NCBI GenBank assembly: GCA_017477505.1
Contig: JAFUVQ010000015.1
Location: 150,192 to 214,191, forward strand
Origin: Eubacterium sp.
GTDB taxonomy: Bacteria; Bacillota; Clostridia; Lachnospirales; Lachnospiraceae
Direction of reading: 5' to 3'
DNA length: 64,000 bases
Shown here: piece by piece, positions 41,536 through 51,373 of the stretch
How the letters are laid out: each line of letters opens with the position of its first letter
Position numbering within the stretch: position 1 is the first letter of the stretch
Translations under genes and position numbers: made by a program
Notes under the pieces: model-generated
Seen by the model: only the letters and a program-made list of their open reading frames with translations
Told to the model about the DNA's origin: nothing
Databases searched by the model: none

Positions 41536-43893
41536 ATGGCAGACTGGATAGTTGTAGTTGATGATGATGCTACCAATCTGAAGATGGCAGGACATATATT
41601 AAGCAAGCATAATAAGCGTGTTACTGCACTAAAATCAGGAAGATCACTTCTGGAGTATATTAAGGGAAATAATATCCCCGATATCATACTCCTTGATATT
41701 ATGATGCCTGATATGGATGGTTTTGAAACCCTCAGCCGGCTGAGAAGTCTTGAAAAAGAGATGGGAATTGAAGAGATTCCTGTTATCTTCCTTACGGCAG
41801 ACGGGACATCTGAGAACCGTGGCTTTGATGTGGGAGTATCGGATTATATCAAAAAGCCATTTGATCCAGAGATACTTGTGAAGAGGGTGGATAATGTCTT
41901 AGAGAAGCAGGAAAAGATTCTTCATTTTCGGGAAGAGGCTATAAAGGATAAGCTTACCGGACTTTTCAATAAGACCGGAGCCATCGGAAAATTTAAGTAT
42001 GTAATAGCTCATACCGCAGGGTATTTTTTAATGATAGATCTTGACAGCTTCAAGCTTGTAAATGATATCTATGGTCATGATATGGGTGACAGAGTCCTTA
42101 TCGCATTTGCGGATATGATAAAGGAGGTCCTTCCACAAGACAGTATAATCGGAAGAATGGGTGGAGATGAGTTCTCGGCTTTTTCCAAAGATATTCATTC
42201 CGAAGAGGATCTTGAGCGTATAACATATGAGCTCAATTCGGGTTTTCTTGCCAGGGCAAAGGCTCTAATGGGTGAAGAGATGGATATACCTCTCGGAGCC
42301 TCCATAGGTGCTATGAATGTCAGCGGCGACAACTCGGATTATGATGAGATTTTTACTTCCGCAGACAAGGCATTATACAGGGTTAAGCAGAACGGAAAGC
42401 ATGGCTTTGCCGTGTATAATCAGAATGAGGATGAAGATAAAGATGACAATACTCAGATAATGAGTCTGAATGCCATCAGTACAGTACTTGCGGAAAGAAG
42501 CATTCCGAACACGGCACTGGTGATGGACAGAGATTCATTTATCCATGTATATAGATTTGTGATGCGTTATATCACCAGGTATCACAGAAATGCCTGTAAG
42601 CTCTTACTGACAATATCTCCGGCTGAAGGAGTTTCTGAAGAAGATTATAACGAGAATTGTGAGCTTTTTGCAGAACATGTCAAGAATACTCTCAGAAAGA
42701 GTGATCTTGTCATGCGTTACAGAAAAAATCAGATATTTATCTTTCTTACCGATGTTAAGGAAGAAGCCATAGCACAGGTTGTCGGAGGTATAATCCGAAA
42801 CTGGAATTATGATCAGCCGGACACGCTTTCTGTCAGTTATGAAGCGGAATTTCTGAATTCCGATGATTTGAATCACCCTGCTGAAGATCAGCCCTGGGTA
42901 GTAGTGGTTGATGATGATGTTACCAATCTTAAGATGGCAGGCCATGTCCTTTCCAGGAATAAAATGCGTGTGACAGCACTGAAGTCCGGCAGGGCGCTTC
43001 TTGATTTCCTTAAGGAGAACCGTCCGAATCTGATTCTTCTTGATCTAAGGATGCCCGGCATGGACGGCTTTGAAACCATGAAAGAGATCATGACTATGGA
43101 GGAAGAGGTTGCAGAGATACCTGTTATCTTCCTTACTGCAAATGATGATGCCGAATCCGAGAAAAAAGGTCTGGCTCTCGGAGCTACGGATTTCATAAGA
43201 AAACCATTTGTACCTGAAGTACTTGTTATGAGAGTAAGACATATCATAGATATGGTAAGACTGCAGAAGAACCTGGCTCAGGAAGTTGAAAAGAAGACAA
43301 AGGAAAATGAGAATCTGTTCCTTCATGTCGTTAAATCACTGGCGGATGCCATCGATGCAAAGGATTCATATACAAACGGTCATTCGGGCCGGGTTGCCGA
43401 ATACTCAAGAGAGATAGCAAGGCGTTTCGGATATAATACCAGGGAACAGTCTGATATTTATATGATGGGGCTCCTTCATGATGTCGGCAAGATCGGAGTT
43501 CCGGATGCTGTCATCAATAAACCGGGACGGCTTACTGATGAGGAATTTGAACAGATCAAGAAGCATCCTGTAATGGAATCGCAGATTCTTGAGAATATCA
43601 AGGAAATGCCAGGCCTTGCCACAGGCGCCAGGTGGCATCATGAAAGATATTCCGGTGGTGGATACCCTGACGGGCTTGTGGGTGAGGAGATTCCGGAGGC
43701 TGCACGTATTATAGCAGTAGCGGATGCATATGACGCCATGACCAGTCACAGAAGCTACAGAGATGTTCTGCCACAGAGCAGAGTCAGAGAAGAGTTTATA
43801 AAATGCAGCGGCACTCAGTTTGATCCTCGTTTTGCTGAGATCATGGTAAAGATGATTGATGAAGACACAGAATACGTGATGAGAGAAAGGTAG
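41536..43893 (+). CDS. REC-GGDEF-(degenerate GGDEF)-REC-HD-GYP c-di-GMP turnover protein
   Basis: The 785-residue cytosolic protein begins at ATG 41536 (AGGGAG upstream), dropping 27 unlikely residues from the longer frame. The order is: REC1 (1-125, phospho-acceptor D54); GGDEF (about 135-295, GGDEF at 209-213); a GGDEF-like domain whose signature is lost (about 310-440, with VMRYRKNQIFIF where RMGGDEF would be); REC2 (about 453-575, D503); and a coiled linker with HD-GYP (about 590-785; LLHDVGKIG with HD at 648-649; GYP at 709-711). REC1 and REC2 are clearly a duplicate (VVVDDDATNLKMAGH / VVVDDDVTNLKMAGH). It can probably both make and break c-di-GMP, depending on phosphorylation. The hybrid kinase gene begins 12 bases later and is a likely partner. 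Confidence 0.9.
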   Translation: MADWIVVVDDDATNLKMAGHILSKHNKRVTALKSGRSLLEYIKGNNIPDIILLDIMMPDMDGFETLSRLRSLEKEMGIEEIPVIFLTADGTSENRGFDVGVSDYIKKPFDPEILVKRVDNVLEKQEKILHFREEAIKDKLTGLFNKTGAIGKFKYVIAHTAGYFLMIDLDSFKLVNDIYGHDMGDRVLIAFADMIKEVLPQDSIIGRMGGDEFSAFSKDIHSEEDLERITYELNSGFLARAKALMGEEMDIPLGASIGAMNVSGDNSDYDEIFTSADKALYRVKQNGKHGFAVYNQNEDEDKDDNTQIMSLNAISTVLAERSIPNTALVMDRDSFIHVYRFVMRYITRYHRNACKLLLTISPAEGVSEEDYNENCELFAEHVKNTLRKSDLVMRYRKNQIFIFLTDVKEEAIAQVVGGIIRNWNYDQPDTLSVSYEAEFLNSDDLNHPAEDQPWVVVVDDDVTNLKMAGHVLSRNKMRVTALKSGRALLDFLKENRPNLILLDLRMPGMDGFETMKEIMTMEEEVAEIPVIFLTANDDAESEKKGLALGATDFIRKPFVPEVLVMRVRHIIDMVRLQKNLAQEVEKKTKENENLFLHVVKSLADAIDAKDSYTNGHSGRVAEYSREIARRFGYNTREQSDIYMMGLLHDVGKIGVPDAVINKPGRLTDEEFEQIKKHPVMESQILENIKEMPGLATGARWHHERYSGGGYPDGLVGEEIPEAARIIAVADAYDAMTSHRSYRDVLPQSRVREEFIKCSGTQFDPRFAEIMVKMIDEDTEYVMRER

Positions 43894-43905
43894 TCGGACC
43901 GGGCG

Positions 43906-46900
43906 ATGAAAAAGGGTTTCAAAAGGTTCTATTTTCTGATCATGGCGGTAACAGTTCTGGTATTTGTTGTAATAATAGCGACAAATGCCAATGTTATAAC
44001 TCATTCCATGAAGGGACAGATAGAACAGGCAGGACAGTCTCAGATAAACATTATAAAAACAGATTTCGAAAACTATATAGCAAATGCTGAGAATTCGCTT
44101 ATAAGAGTATCCGGCGGCGCCGAACCTCTTCTCATGGAAAAGGACAGAGCGAAGCTTGAAGAATATATCATTGAACAGAAGAAGGATCAGTTATTATCCT
44201 CAAAAGGCGTTAATTTCAATGTATACATAGCAGGTCAGGGATGGGAGATCATCCCTGATTTTGATGCGCCCGACGATTACCATGCTACGGAAAGAAGCTG
44301 GTATGTGGGAGCTGTGGATAATAAGGGAGAGATATATATTACCGATCCTTACATAGACAGTATGACAGGGGAGATGTGTTTCACCATGTCCTGTCTTCTT
44401 TCTGACGGGGAAACGGTAGTTGCAATGGATTACACTCTATCCGAGATCCAGCAGTCCATAGAAAAGATGACTCTCGGAGATGGCAGTTCGGCAATGATAG
44501 CCACTGAAGACGGGCTTATCGTCGGATATTCGGATATGACATTTGTCGGGGAGAAACTGGAAACAGTCCTTCCTGAATATGCCCGGGTATTCAATGACAT
44601 TCTTGACAATGTAGGTGAAAAATCCTTTAAGGCTGAACTGAATGGTACCACGAATACCATTTTCTATTCAATAACCAAAAATAAATGGTATATGGTCCTT
44701 GTGGTGGATAATGACGAACTCTATAGTGCAATGAATACGCAGATCATAACGATCATTCTTATAAATGTGATCATGCTTGCGCTTATAGTTTTACTTCTTG
44801 CCATGAGTATCAGAAACCGTATCAGGTCGGAAGAAGTGGTTGAGAGCAGGGAGAAATTTGTAAACAATCTCCTTGAAAATCTGCGTGAACCGTTGAAAAA
44901 CATACTCAGGGACAGTGAAGAACCTGCCGGAAACGGTGCAGTGGATGAAAAGCTTGTCAATATCAGGAAATCCGGCGTAAAGATGAATGAGATTATGAAA
45001 AATCTCAAATCTTATTCATCTATAGTTTCCAACAAAGAAGAAGAGTTAAAGAGAGAACAGGATGCGGTAATCTCCAAATCCATAAGATATATCAGGAATA
45101 TCATCATAGTTCTCCTCAGTATCATAATGATTTCCACAACGATAATCCTTTATTCATCGAATATGGATTATGCAGACAGCAGGATGACTATAGGCCAGTT
45201 CTATTATGCCAATAAGTTCAATTCCTGGGAATCGGAACAGAAGACCATACTGAATATGTTTGCCGACTCCGTTGCAGCTCAGCCTGATATGATGAACGAT
45301 TATGATAAGGCTGTTGCATGGATGAACAGCATAGCCCAAAACTATCCGGGTATATCTGTGTGCTATCTTGCAAATCCGTACAGTGAGCATACTGTTATCA
45401 TGAATAACGTCTGGCAGCCTGATTCTGACTGGAAGGTGGAGGAGAGAGACTGGTATCGTGCTACGGAAAAGTCAAAGGAAGGTTACAGCATATCAGATCC
45501 TTATCTTGATGAGCAGACCGGAAATTACTGTATAACCATGTCACGAATGGTTTATGGTAAAAATGGAGAGTTTATAGGAATCTTCGGTATAGATTTCTAC
45601 ATGGATAAGATTATAGAGATTTTCGGACAGAGCTATACATCTGAGGAATATGTATTCCTGGTGGATTCAAATGGTGTTATTCTCAATCATCCTTATGACG
45701 GATATCAGATGTCTGAGACCACAAAGGTAAATGTCAAGGATACGCCTTATATCGATTCTTATAACGACAACGATGATGAAATGAGGATATTCCGTGATTA
45801 TGACGGAAGAACTGTCTGCTGCAAGACAAGCAGAGATGAAGATACAGGCTTTTCCATGGTTCTTATCTGGGATTACAAGAGCGTGTACCTGTTCCAGCTT
45901 ATATATATACTGGTTTACGGATCATTTGTGCTTGGTATTATCATAGCTATCATCATTCTCATGAACAAGGTTATCCGTTCTCAGGCAAATATGAACAGGC
46001 AGCTTACAGCCGCTGTTGAGGAAGCAACGGTTGCCGGAAAGGCAAAATCAGATTTCCTTGCCCAGATGAGTCATGAGATAAGAACCCCTATCAATGCCGT
46101 CATCGGTATGGATGAGATGATCCTTCGTGAGACTGCGGATGAAAATGTAAAAGAATACGCCAGAGATATCAAGAGTGCCAGCAACACACTTCTTACACTT
46201 ATTAACGGAATCCTGGATTTCTCCAAGATTGAAAGCGGCAAGATGGAGATTGTTCCCGTCAACTACAATACGGCTGATATAGTAGATGATATGGTGAATA
46301 TGATCAAGGACAGAGCCATAAAGAAAAACCTTTCATTTGTCCTTGATATTGATAAGAATCTTCCGAGAACACTTTTCGGAGATGATGTACGCCTTAAGCA
46401 GGTAATAACAAATCTTCTTACAAATGCCGTGAAGTATACCAGAAAGGGAAGCGTTTTCCTTATCATAAGAGGAGAAAGAATCACCAAGGAAAGCTGTACT
46501 CTTTACGTTGAGGTAAAGGACTCCGGAATGGGTATTAAGAAGGAGGATATGGATAAGCTGTTCCAGTCCTTCCAGAGACTTGATGAGAAGAAGAACAGGA
46601 CTATAGAGGGAACCGGTCTCGGTATGTCCATAGTTGACGGTATACTTAGGCTGATGGGCAGCAGCATCAAGGTGGAGAGTGAGTACGGAAAGGGCTCAAG
46701 TTTCTATTTCCGTGTAGATCAGAAGGTTATAGACCCAACGCCTCTCGGGGAATACCAGAGGCATATGGCTGCCGAAGAAAATGCCGAAGAAGAAAAACAG
46801 ACTCTTAAGATACGTAACGCCGACATCCTTGTGGTGGATGATAATGAGATGAATCTGAAGGTTGTAAAGGGACTGATGAAGAAACTCTCAGTTGTACCTG

Positions 46901-47670
46901 ACCTTGCGGACAGCGGCAGAAAAGCCATAGAAATGGTAGCGGATAATTATTATGATATCATTCTTATGGATCACATGATGCCGGAGATGGATGGTATAGA
47001 GACTCTGAAGGAGTTGCGTGAGAGAAATCTTATAGGAGACGGTACGGCGGTTATAGCCCTTACGGCCAATGCCATTGCCGGGGCAAGAGAAATGTATATA
47101 GAAGCCGGCTTCAAGGATTATCTTTCAAAACCTATAGACCCTCATGAACTTGAAAGTATGCTGGTCAAGTATCTTCCTGAAGGAAGATATACCTATGGGG
47201 ATGCGGATGATTTCGGAGAAAAAACAGGCGATAATATTTCCGAGGGAACTATTACAGAGGTTCTTCGCGGAAATGACTTTAATGTTGAAAGTGCAGTAAA
47301 ATACTGCATGGATGACAAGGATTTCTATAATGAGCTTCTGCAGACCTTTGTAGGCAGTGCACCGGAGAAGGTTGAATCCATGAACAGATTCTATAAAGAA
47401 GAATCCTGGAGAGAATACCAGATTGAAGTGCATGCCCTGAAGAGCGCATCAAAGACCATAGGCGCTGACAAGCTTTCGGAAATGGCATTAAGACAGGAGG
47501 AAGCAGCGAGAGCAGGAGATGAGGCTGCAATCCATGACGGCTTTGAACCTATGATGAAGGAATACTCCCGTGTAACTGAGATTATAAGAGGCATAGTAGA
47601 AGTCAGTCCTGAGGTTGAGGAAGATGATGATATGGAAATTATGGAATTCAGCCCTGAAGGAGAAGATTGA
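43906..47670 (+). CDS. Hybrid sensor histidine kinase with two extracytoplasmic Cache-like receptors and a degenerate first DHp
   Basis: The 1254-residue protein has, in order: a membrane span (8-28); a dCache-like receptor (about 30-280; ERSWYVGAVDNKGEIYITDPY); a span (about 285-307); a segment shaped like a histidine-kinase dimerisation domain but with Glu324 in place of histidine (FVNNLLENLREPLKN); a third span (about 398-420); a second dCache-like receptor (about 421-660; ERDWYRATEKSKEGYSISDPY); a fourth span; a true HisKA with H723 (AQMSHEIRTPINAVIG); an HATPase (GDDVRLKQVITNLLTNAVKY, EGTGLGMSI); a REC domain (ILMDHMMPEMDG, D1022); and an HPt domain (VHALKSASKTIGA, H1176). It should run a multistep phosphorelay from an external ligand. 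It ends at TGATG, overlapping nnr. Confidence 0.9.
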   Translation: MKKGFKRFYFLIMAVTVLVFVVIIATNANVITHSMKGQIEQAGQSQINIIKTDFENYIANAENSLIRVSGGAEPLLMEKDRAKLEEYIIEQKKDQLLSSKGVNFNVYIAGQGWEIIPDFDAPDDYHATERSWYVGAVDNKGEIYITDPYIDSMTGEMCFTMSCLLSDGETVVAMDYTLSEIQQSIEKMTLGDGSSAMIATEDGLIVGYSDMTFVGEKLETVLPEYARVFNDILDNVGEKSFKAELNGTTNTIFYSITKNKWYMVLVVDNDELYSAMNTQIITIILINVIMLALIVLLLAMSIRNRIRSEEVVESREKFVNNLLENLREPLKNILRDSEEPAGNGAVDEKLVNIRKSGVKMNEIMKNLKSYSSIVSNKEEELKREQDAVISKSIRYIRNIIIVLLSIIMISTTIILYSSNMDYADSRMTIGQFYYANKFNSWESEQKTILNMFADSVAAQPDMMNDYDKAVAWMNSIAQNYPGISVCYLANPYSEHTVIMNNVWQPDSDWKVEERDWYRATEKSKEGYSISDPYLDEQTGNYCITMSRMVYGKNGEFIGIFGIDFYMDKIIEIFGQSYTSEEYVFLVDSNGVILNHPYDGYQMSETTKVNVKDTPYIDSYNDNDDEMRIFRDYDGRTVCCKTSRDEDTGFSMVLIWDYKSVYLFQLIYILVYGSFVLGIIIAIIILMNKVIRSQANMNRQLTAAVEEATVAGKAKSDFLAQMSHEIRTPINAVIGMDEMILRETADENVKEYARDIKSASNTLLTLINGILDFSKIESGKMEIVPVNYNTADIVDDMVNMIKDRAIKKNLSFVLDIDKNLPRTLFGDDVRLKQVITNLLTNAVKYTRKGSVFLIIRGERITKESCTLYVEVKDSGMGIKKEDMDKLFQSFQRLDEKKNRTIEGTGLGMSIVDGILRLMGSSIKVESEYGKGSSFYFRVDQKVIDPTPLGEYQRHMAAEENAEEEKQTLKIRNADILVVDDNEMNLKVVKGLMKKLSVVPDLADSGRKAIEMVADNYYDIILMDHMMPEMDGIETLKELRERNLIGDGTAVIALTANAIAGAREMYIEAGFKDYLSKPIDPHELESMLVKYLPEGRYTYGDADDFGEKTGDNISEGTITEVLRGNDFNVESAVKYCMDDKDFYNELLQTFVGSAPEKVESMNRFYKEESWREYQIEVHALKSASKTIGADKLSEMALRQEEAARAGDEAAIHDGFEPMMKEYSRVTEIIRGIVEVSPEVEEDDDMEIMEFSPEGED

Positions 47671-49181
47671 TGTTATATTTTCCCACCGGTGAGGAAGCCG
47701 GTATTATAGATAAATTTACTATTGAAGATATAGGGATACCGCAGGCGGTTCTTATGGAAAGAGCAGCTCTGGGACTCTTCGATGTTGTGACCGGCATAAT
47801 CGGAGATGATAAGAAAAAAAGGACCCTTGTAGTCGTTGAAAGCGGTAATAACGGCGGAGACGGAGTGGCCCTGGCAAGGCTTCTTACTGTGGCAGGTTAT
47901 CAGGCGGATATAATGTGTCTGAACGGTCTTAAGAAAAGGTCGGATGCATTTATGACTCAGCTTAAGATTGCTGATAACTGCGGGGTTAAGATTCATGCGG
48001 GAAAGCTGGATATAGACAGCTATGATATTATAGTTGACGGCATCTTCGGAGTTGGACTTTCCAGACCGGTCGAAGGAACCCACAGAGAGGCTATCGAAGT
48101 GTTGAACAAAGCAGAGGCTCTGAAGATTGCTATAGATATTCCATCGGGAATAAGCAGTGTTGACGGGTCGGTGATGGGTGCTGCTTTTAAAGCAGATATA
48201 ACGGTCACCTTCGGATTTACAAAGCTTGGAATGCTCTTTGAACCCGGAAGGGAGTATTCAGGGAAGATCATAGTTAAGGACATAGGATTCCCGGATGTTA
48301 CGGCAATGGGAAATGCGCCGAAGGCGTATTCATTTGAAAAAAATGATATTAAAAGACTGCTTCCGAAGAGGGCGCCTTCGTCTCATAAAGGGACCTACGG
48401 AAAATGTCTTATAATTGCAGGTTCCAGGGATATAAGCGGTGCGGCATATCTTTCCGCGGCAGCAGCATATGGAATGGGAGCGGGGCTGGTAAGGATTCTG
48501 ACAGAGATATCCAACAGGAGAATTCTTGCGGAACTTCTGCCTGAGGCTCTTCTTGGCTGTTATGATGAGGATGAACCTGAGAAGACAAATGTGAGAGAAG
48601 CCATTAAGTGGGCCGATTCCATAGTTATAGGACCTGGTCTCGGACAGGGGCAGGCCGCAAAACTACTTCTTGAAAACGTACTGTTATATGCTGAATGTCC
48701 TGTTATTATAGATGCGGATGCCATCAATATGATGGCGGCGGATAGAGAGCATTTTGATATGCTGCTTTCCGGTGGACAGGAGGGACGGAGCATAATCATA
48801 ACACCCCATGTGCTTGAGATGGCAAGGTTTACCGGAGTGGCAGTACCTGATATAAAGAAAACTGCGCTTTCTCTTGCAAAGGAGACAGCACGCCGCCATG
48901 GTATAACAGTAGTACTGAAGGATGCAAGGACTGTGGTTGCATCACCTGATGAGGAATCTGTATATGTTAATGTGACAGGAAACTCATCCATGTCCAAGGG
49001 TGGTTCAGGAGATGTTCTCACGGGAATTATCGCGGCTCTTATAGCAGCGGGAGCAACTCCTATGGATGCAGCCAGAGTAGGAGTATATCTCCATGGAGCA
49101 GCCGGGGATAAGGCAAGGGAAGAACTTGGAGAGTATTCTGTGATGGCGCGGGATATCATTTCATTTATAGACAATTTTTAA
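47670..49181 (+). CDS. nnr: Bifunctional NAD(P)H-hydrate epimerase / ADP-dependent dehydratase
   Basis: Nnr repairs damaged NADH and NADPH hydrates. The N-terminal YjeF epimerase half has VVESGNNGGDGVALARLL (about 55-72). The C-terminal ribokinase-like dehydratase half has KGTYGKCLIIAGSRDISGAA and the family end GNSSMSKGGSGDVLTGIIAAL (about 432-452). The start is ATG 47670, overlapping the previous stop by one base (TGATG), with AAGGAG about 7 bases before it. The preceding TTG is less likely. Length is 503, as in other fused forms. The overlap suggests translational coupling with the hybrid kinase gene, which is functionally odd but common in compact genomes. Confidence 0.95.
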   Translation: MLYFPTGEEAGIIDKFTIEDIGIPQAVLMERAALGLFDVVTGIIGDDKKKRTLVVVESGNNGGDGVALARLLTVAGYQADIMCLNGLKKRSDAFMTQLKIADNCGVKIHAGKLDIDSYDIIVDGIFGVGLSRPVEGTHREAIEVLNKAEALKIAIDIPSGISSVDGSVMGAAFKADITVTFGFTKLGMLFEPGREYSGKIIVKDIGFPDVTAMGNAPKAYSFEKNDIKRLLPKRAPSSHKGTYGKCLIIAGSRDISGAAYLSAAAAYGMGAGLVRILTEISNRRILAELLPEALLGCYDEDEPEKTNVREAIKWADSIVIGPGLGQGQAAKLLLENVLLYAECPVIIDADAINMMAADREHFDMLLSGGQEGRSIIITPHVLEMARFTGVAVPDIKKTALSLAKETARRHGITVVLKDARTVVASPDEESVYVNVTGNSSMSKGGSGDVLTGIIAALIAAGATPMDAARVGVYLHGAAGDKAREELGEYSVMARDIISFIDNF

Positions 49182-49199
49182 TTCAAAGGACATAAACTT

Positions 49200-50363
49200 A
49201 TGAACAGATACAGAAGAGTAGAGGCGGATATCGATCTTTCAGCAATCAGGAAGAATATTGAAGCAGTGCAGGCTGTGAATGACAGCAGCAAGAGGACGCT
49301 GCTCGTTATTAAGGCAGATGCATATGGACATGGAAGCGTGATGCTGGCACGTGAATTTGATGATCTGGCGGATTACTACGGCGTGGCGTGCATCGATGAG
49401 GCTATGGAACTCAGAAATGCCGGTATCGTAAAGCCGATTTTGATCCTTGGTTATACGGATGAGTATTATTTCAAAGAAGCTATTGAAAATGATGTAACCC
49501 TTGCGGTATATGATGTGGAGAAATGCAGGATTCTTTCTGATACTGCAGTTTCCATGGGCAGGAAGGCACGTGTTCATATAAAGGCAGATTCCGGTATGTC
49601 CAGGATAGGTTTTCAATGTGATGCGGAAGGAGTAGCCGCTGCAACTGAGGTTCTTGGTATGGAAGGCCTTAATATCGAAGGAGTTTTTACTCATTTTGCA
49701 AAGGCAGATGAGTTTGATAAGACTGCTGCTTTGGATCAGTATGAGAAGTTTGTATTCTTTACAAATGCTCTCGAAGAAGCAGGGGCTCATTTTGAATATA
49801 AGCATATTGACAACAGCGCCGGGGCTATGGAACTCCACTCAAAAGGGTTTGACATGATGCGCCTCGGAATAGTAATATATGGGCTGTATCCGTCGGAGGA
49901 AGTATCAAAGGATATAGTACTCACACCGGCTATGTCATTAAAGTCAAGGGTGGTTCATGTCAAGGAACTCGAAGCCGGACGCGGCATAAGCTACGGATGG
50001 ACTTATGTAACCGATAAAACTACGAAGGTTGCAACAGTATCTGCAGGATATGCTGACGGCTACCCCAGGGCTCTTTCCAATATCGGAAGGGTTATAGTGG
50101 ATGGGCATTTTGCTCCGATTCTCGGAAGAGTATGTATGGATCAGTTTATGATAGATGTGACTGATATTCCGGATATAAAAGTCGGTGATGAGGTCATTCT
50201 CTTCGGAACCGATGGTGATAAGACAATTTCAGTTGAAGAGATAGCAGAGCCTGCCGCAAGCTTTAATTATGAGGCTGTATGTAATGTGGCAAGACGTGTT
50301 CCGAGAGTATATTTCAGGAACGGCGGGGCAGTCGATGCAGTGAACTACTTACGACAGAAGTAA
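49200..50363 (+). CDS. alr: Alanine racemase
   Basis: Alr converts L-alanine to D-alanine for peptidoglycan and wall polymers. The pyridoxal-phosphate lysine is K38 in VIKADAYGHG, the catalytic tyrosine is in GISYGWTY (about residue 266), and the arginine-containing RVCMDQFMIDVTD is also present. The full 387 residues match the family. It follows nnr after 18 bases, a neighbourhood common in Firmicutes (nnr-alr). Confidence 0.97.
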   Translation: MNRYRRVEADIDLSAIRKNIEAVQAVNDSSKRTLLVIKADAYGHGSVMLAREFDDLADYYGVACIDEAMELRNAGIVKPILILGYTDEYYFKEAIENDVTLAVYDVEKCRILSDTAVSMGRKARVHIKADSGMSRIGFQCDAEGVAAATEVLGMEGLNIEGVFTHFAKADEFDKTAALDQYEKFVFFTNALEEAGAHFEYKHIDNSAGAMELHSKGFDMMRLGIVIYGLYPSEEVSKDIVLTPAMSLKSRVVHVKELEAGRGISYGWTYVTDKTTKVATVSAGYADGYPRALSNIGRVIVDGHFAPILGRVCMDQFMIDVTDIPDIKVGDEVILFGTDGDKTISVEEIAEPAASFNYEAVCNVARRVPRVYFRNGGAVDAVNYLRQK

Positions 50364-50410
50364 TAGATATATTTGATTGTAATCGTTATATATTCGAGTG
50401 AATAAGGAAT

Positions 50411-51208
50411 ATGTTCAAGAAAAAAGACGAAGAAAAAGTTGAAGAGGAAATTCTCTCCATAGTTGAGGAAGGTCAGGAACAGGGTATCTTTGAAGATGAA
50501 GAAGCCCGTATGATAGAGAGCATTCTTGAATTCGATGAGAAGTATGCCCGTGACGTCATGACCAGCCGTAATAAGATATATGCACTTGACAAGGAGAGTA
50601 TAATAAGGGATGCGCTGCAGGGATGTATCGACAGCAGTTATTCCAGATTTCCTGTATATGAGGAGGAAATCGATAATATCGTCGGTGTTATTCATTTCAA
50701 AGATCTTGTCAGGGCTTATCTTACTGATCCCGATAAAAAGATCGAGGACATCACTGAGAAACCCATTTTCGTACATCCTACATTTGTCATTTCAAAGCTG
50801 CTCCGTAAAATGCAGCAGGAGAAATCTCATATGGCAATTGTCATCGATGAATATGGACAGACGGACGGTATCGTTACTCTGGAGGATATCATCGAAGAAA
50901 TCGTCGGAAATATCCAGGATGAGCATGATGATGAGGAGTCGCAGTTCAGAAAGCTTTCCGAAACTGAAGTCATAGTCGATGGTATGATGACGCTGAATGA
51001 CCTTACAGAACTGCTGCCGGATATAGAATTTCCCGAAAATGATATTGAGACACTCAGCGGTTTCATATTATTTATGCATGGCGGTTTTCCCGAGAAGAAG
51101 GAAGTCATTAAGTTTGACTATGGAGGATATATCTTCCAGCCTATAAATATTCAGGGGAACATTATAAAGCTGGTGAAGATCACGAAGCTGCCAGGTGATA
51201 AGACATGA
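50411..51208 (+). CDS. Soluble CorC/HlyC-like CBS-domain protein
   Basis: The 265-residue protein carries a CBS domain pair (about 50-170: ARDVMTSRNKIYALDK; GVIHFKDLVR; MAIVIDEYGQTDGIVTLEDI) and a C-terminal CorC/HlyC transporter-associated domain (about 185-260; VDGMMTLNDLTELL). It lacks the DUF21 membrane part found in larger relatives, so it is cytosolic. A role in magnesium or cobalt handling is suggested by the family only. The predicted ribosome binding site (AAGGA) is close to the ATG, so translation may be weak. Confidence 0.85.
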   Translation: MFKKKDEEKVEEEILSIVEEGQEQGIFEDEEARMIESILEFDEKYARDVMTSRNKIYALDKESIIRDALQGCIDSSYSRFPVYEEEIDNIVGVIHFKDLVRAYLTDPDKKIEDITEKPIFVHPTFVISKLLRKMQQEKSHMAIVIDEYGQTDGIVTLEDIIEEIVGNIQDEHDDEESQFRKLSETEVIVDGMMTLNDLTELLPDIEFPENDIETLSGFILFMHGGFPEKKEVIKFDYGGYIFQPINIQGNIIKLVKITKLPGDKT

Positions 51209-51231
51209 TTAGACAATAGTCAAAATCCCGG

Positions 51232-51261
51232 TTGAAAAGCTTTAAATATGATACTTATAGT
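51232..51261 (+). promoter_or_regulatory. yebC promoter candidate
   Basis: TTGAAA (51232-51237), an 18-bp spacer and TATAGT (51256-51261). Confidence 0.4.
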
Positions 51262-51269
51262 TTAATAGA

Positions 51270-51293
51270 CACTTATATTAGAACAGATAAGTG
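51270..51293 (+). promoter_or_regulatory. Hairpin in the yebC leader
   Basis: CACTTAT (51270-51276) pairs with ATAAGTG (51287-51293) around a 10-nt loop; it lies just after the promoter candidate. Confidence 0.35.
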
Positions 51294-51373
51294 GCAGGTA
51301 TGTCACATGAAAACAATAGAGTATAAAGCAGTTTACAGACTGCTGAAAATATAAGATAGAAAGAGGAAGAAAA

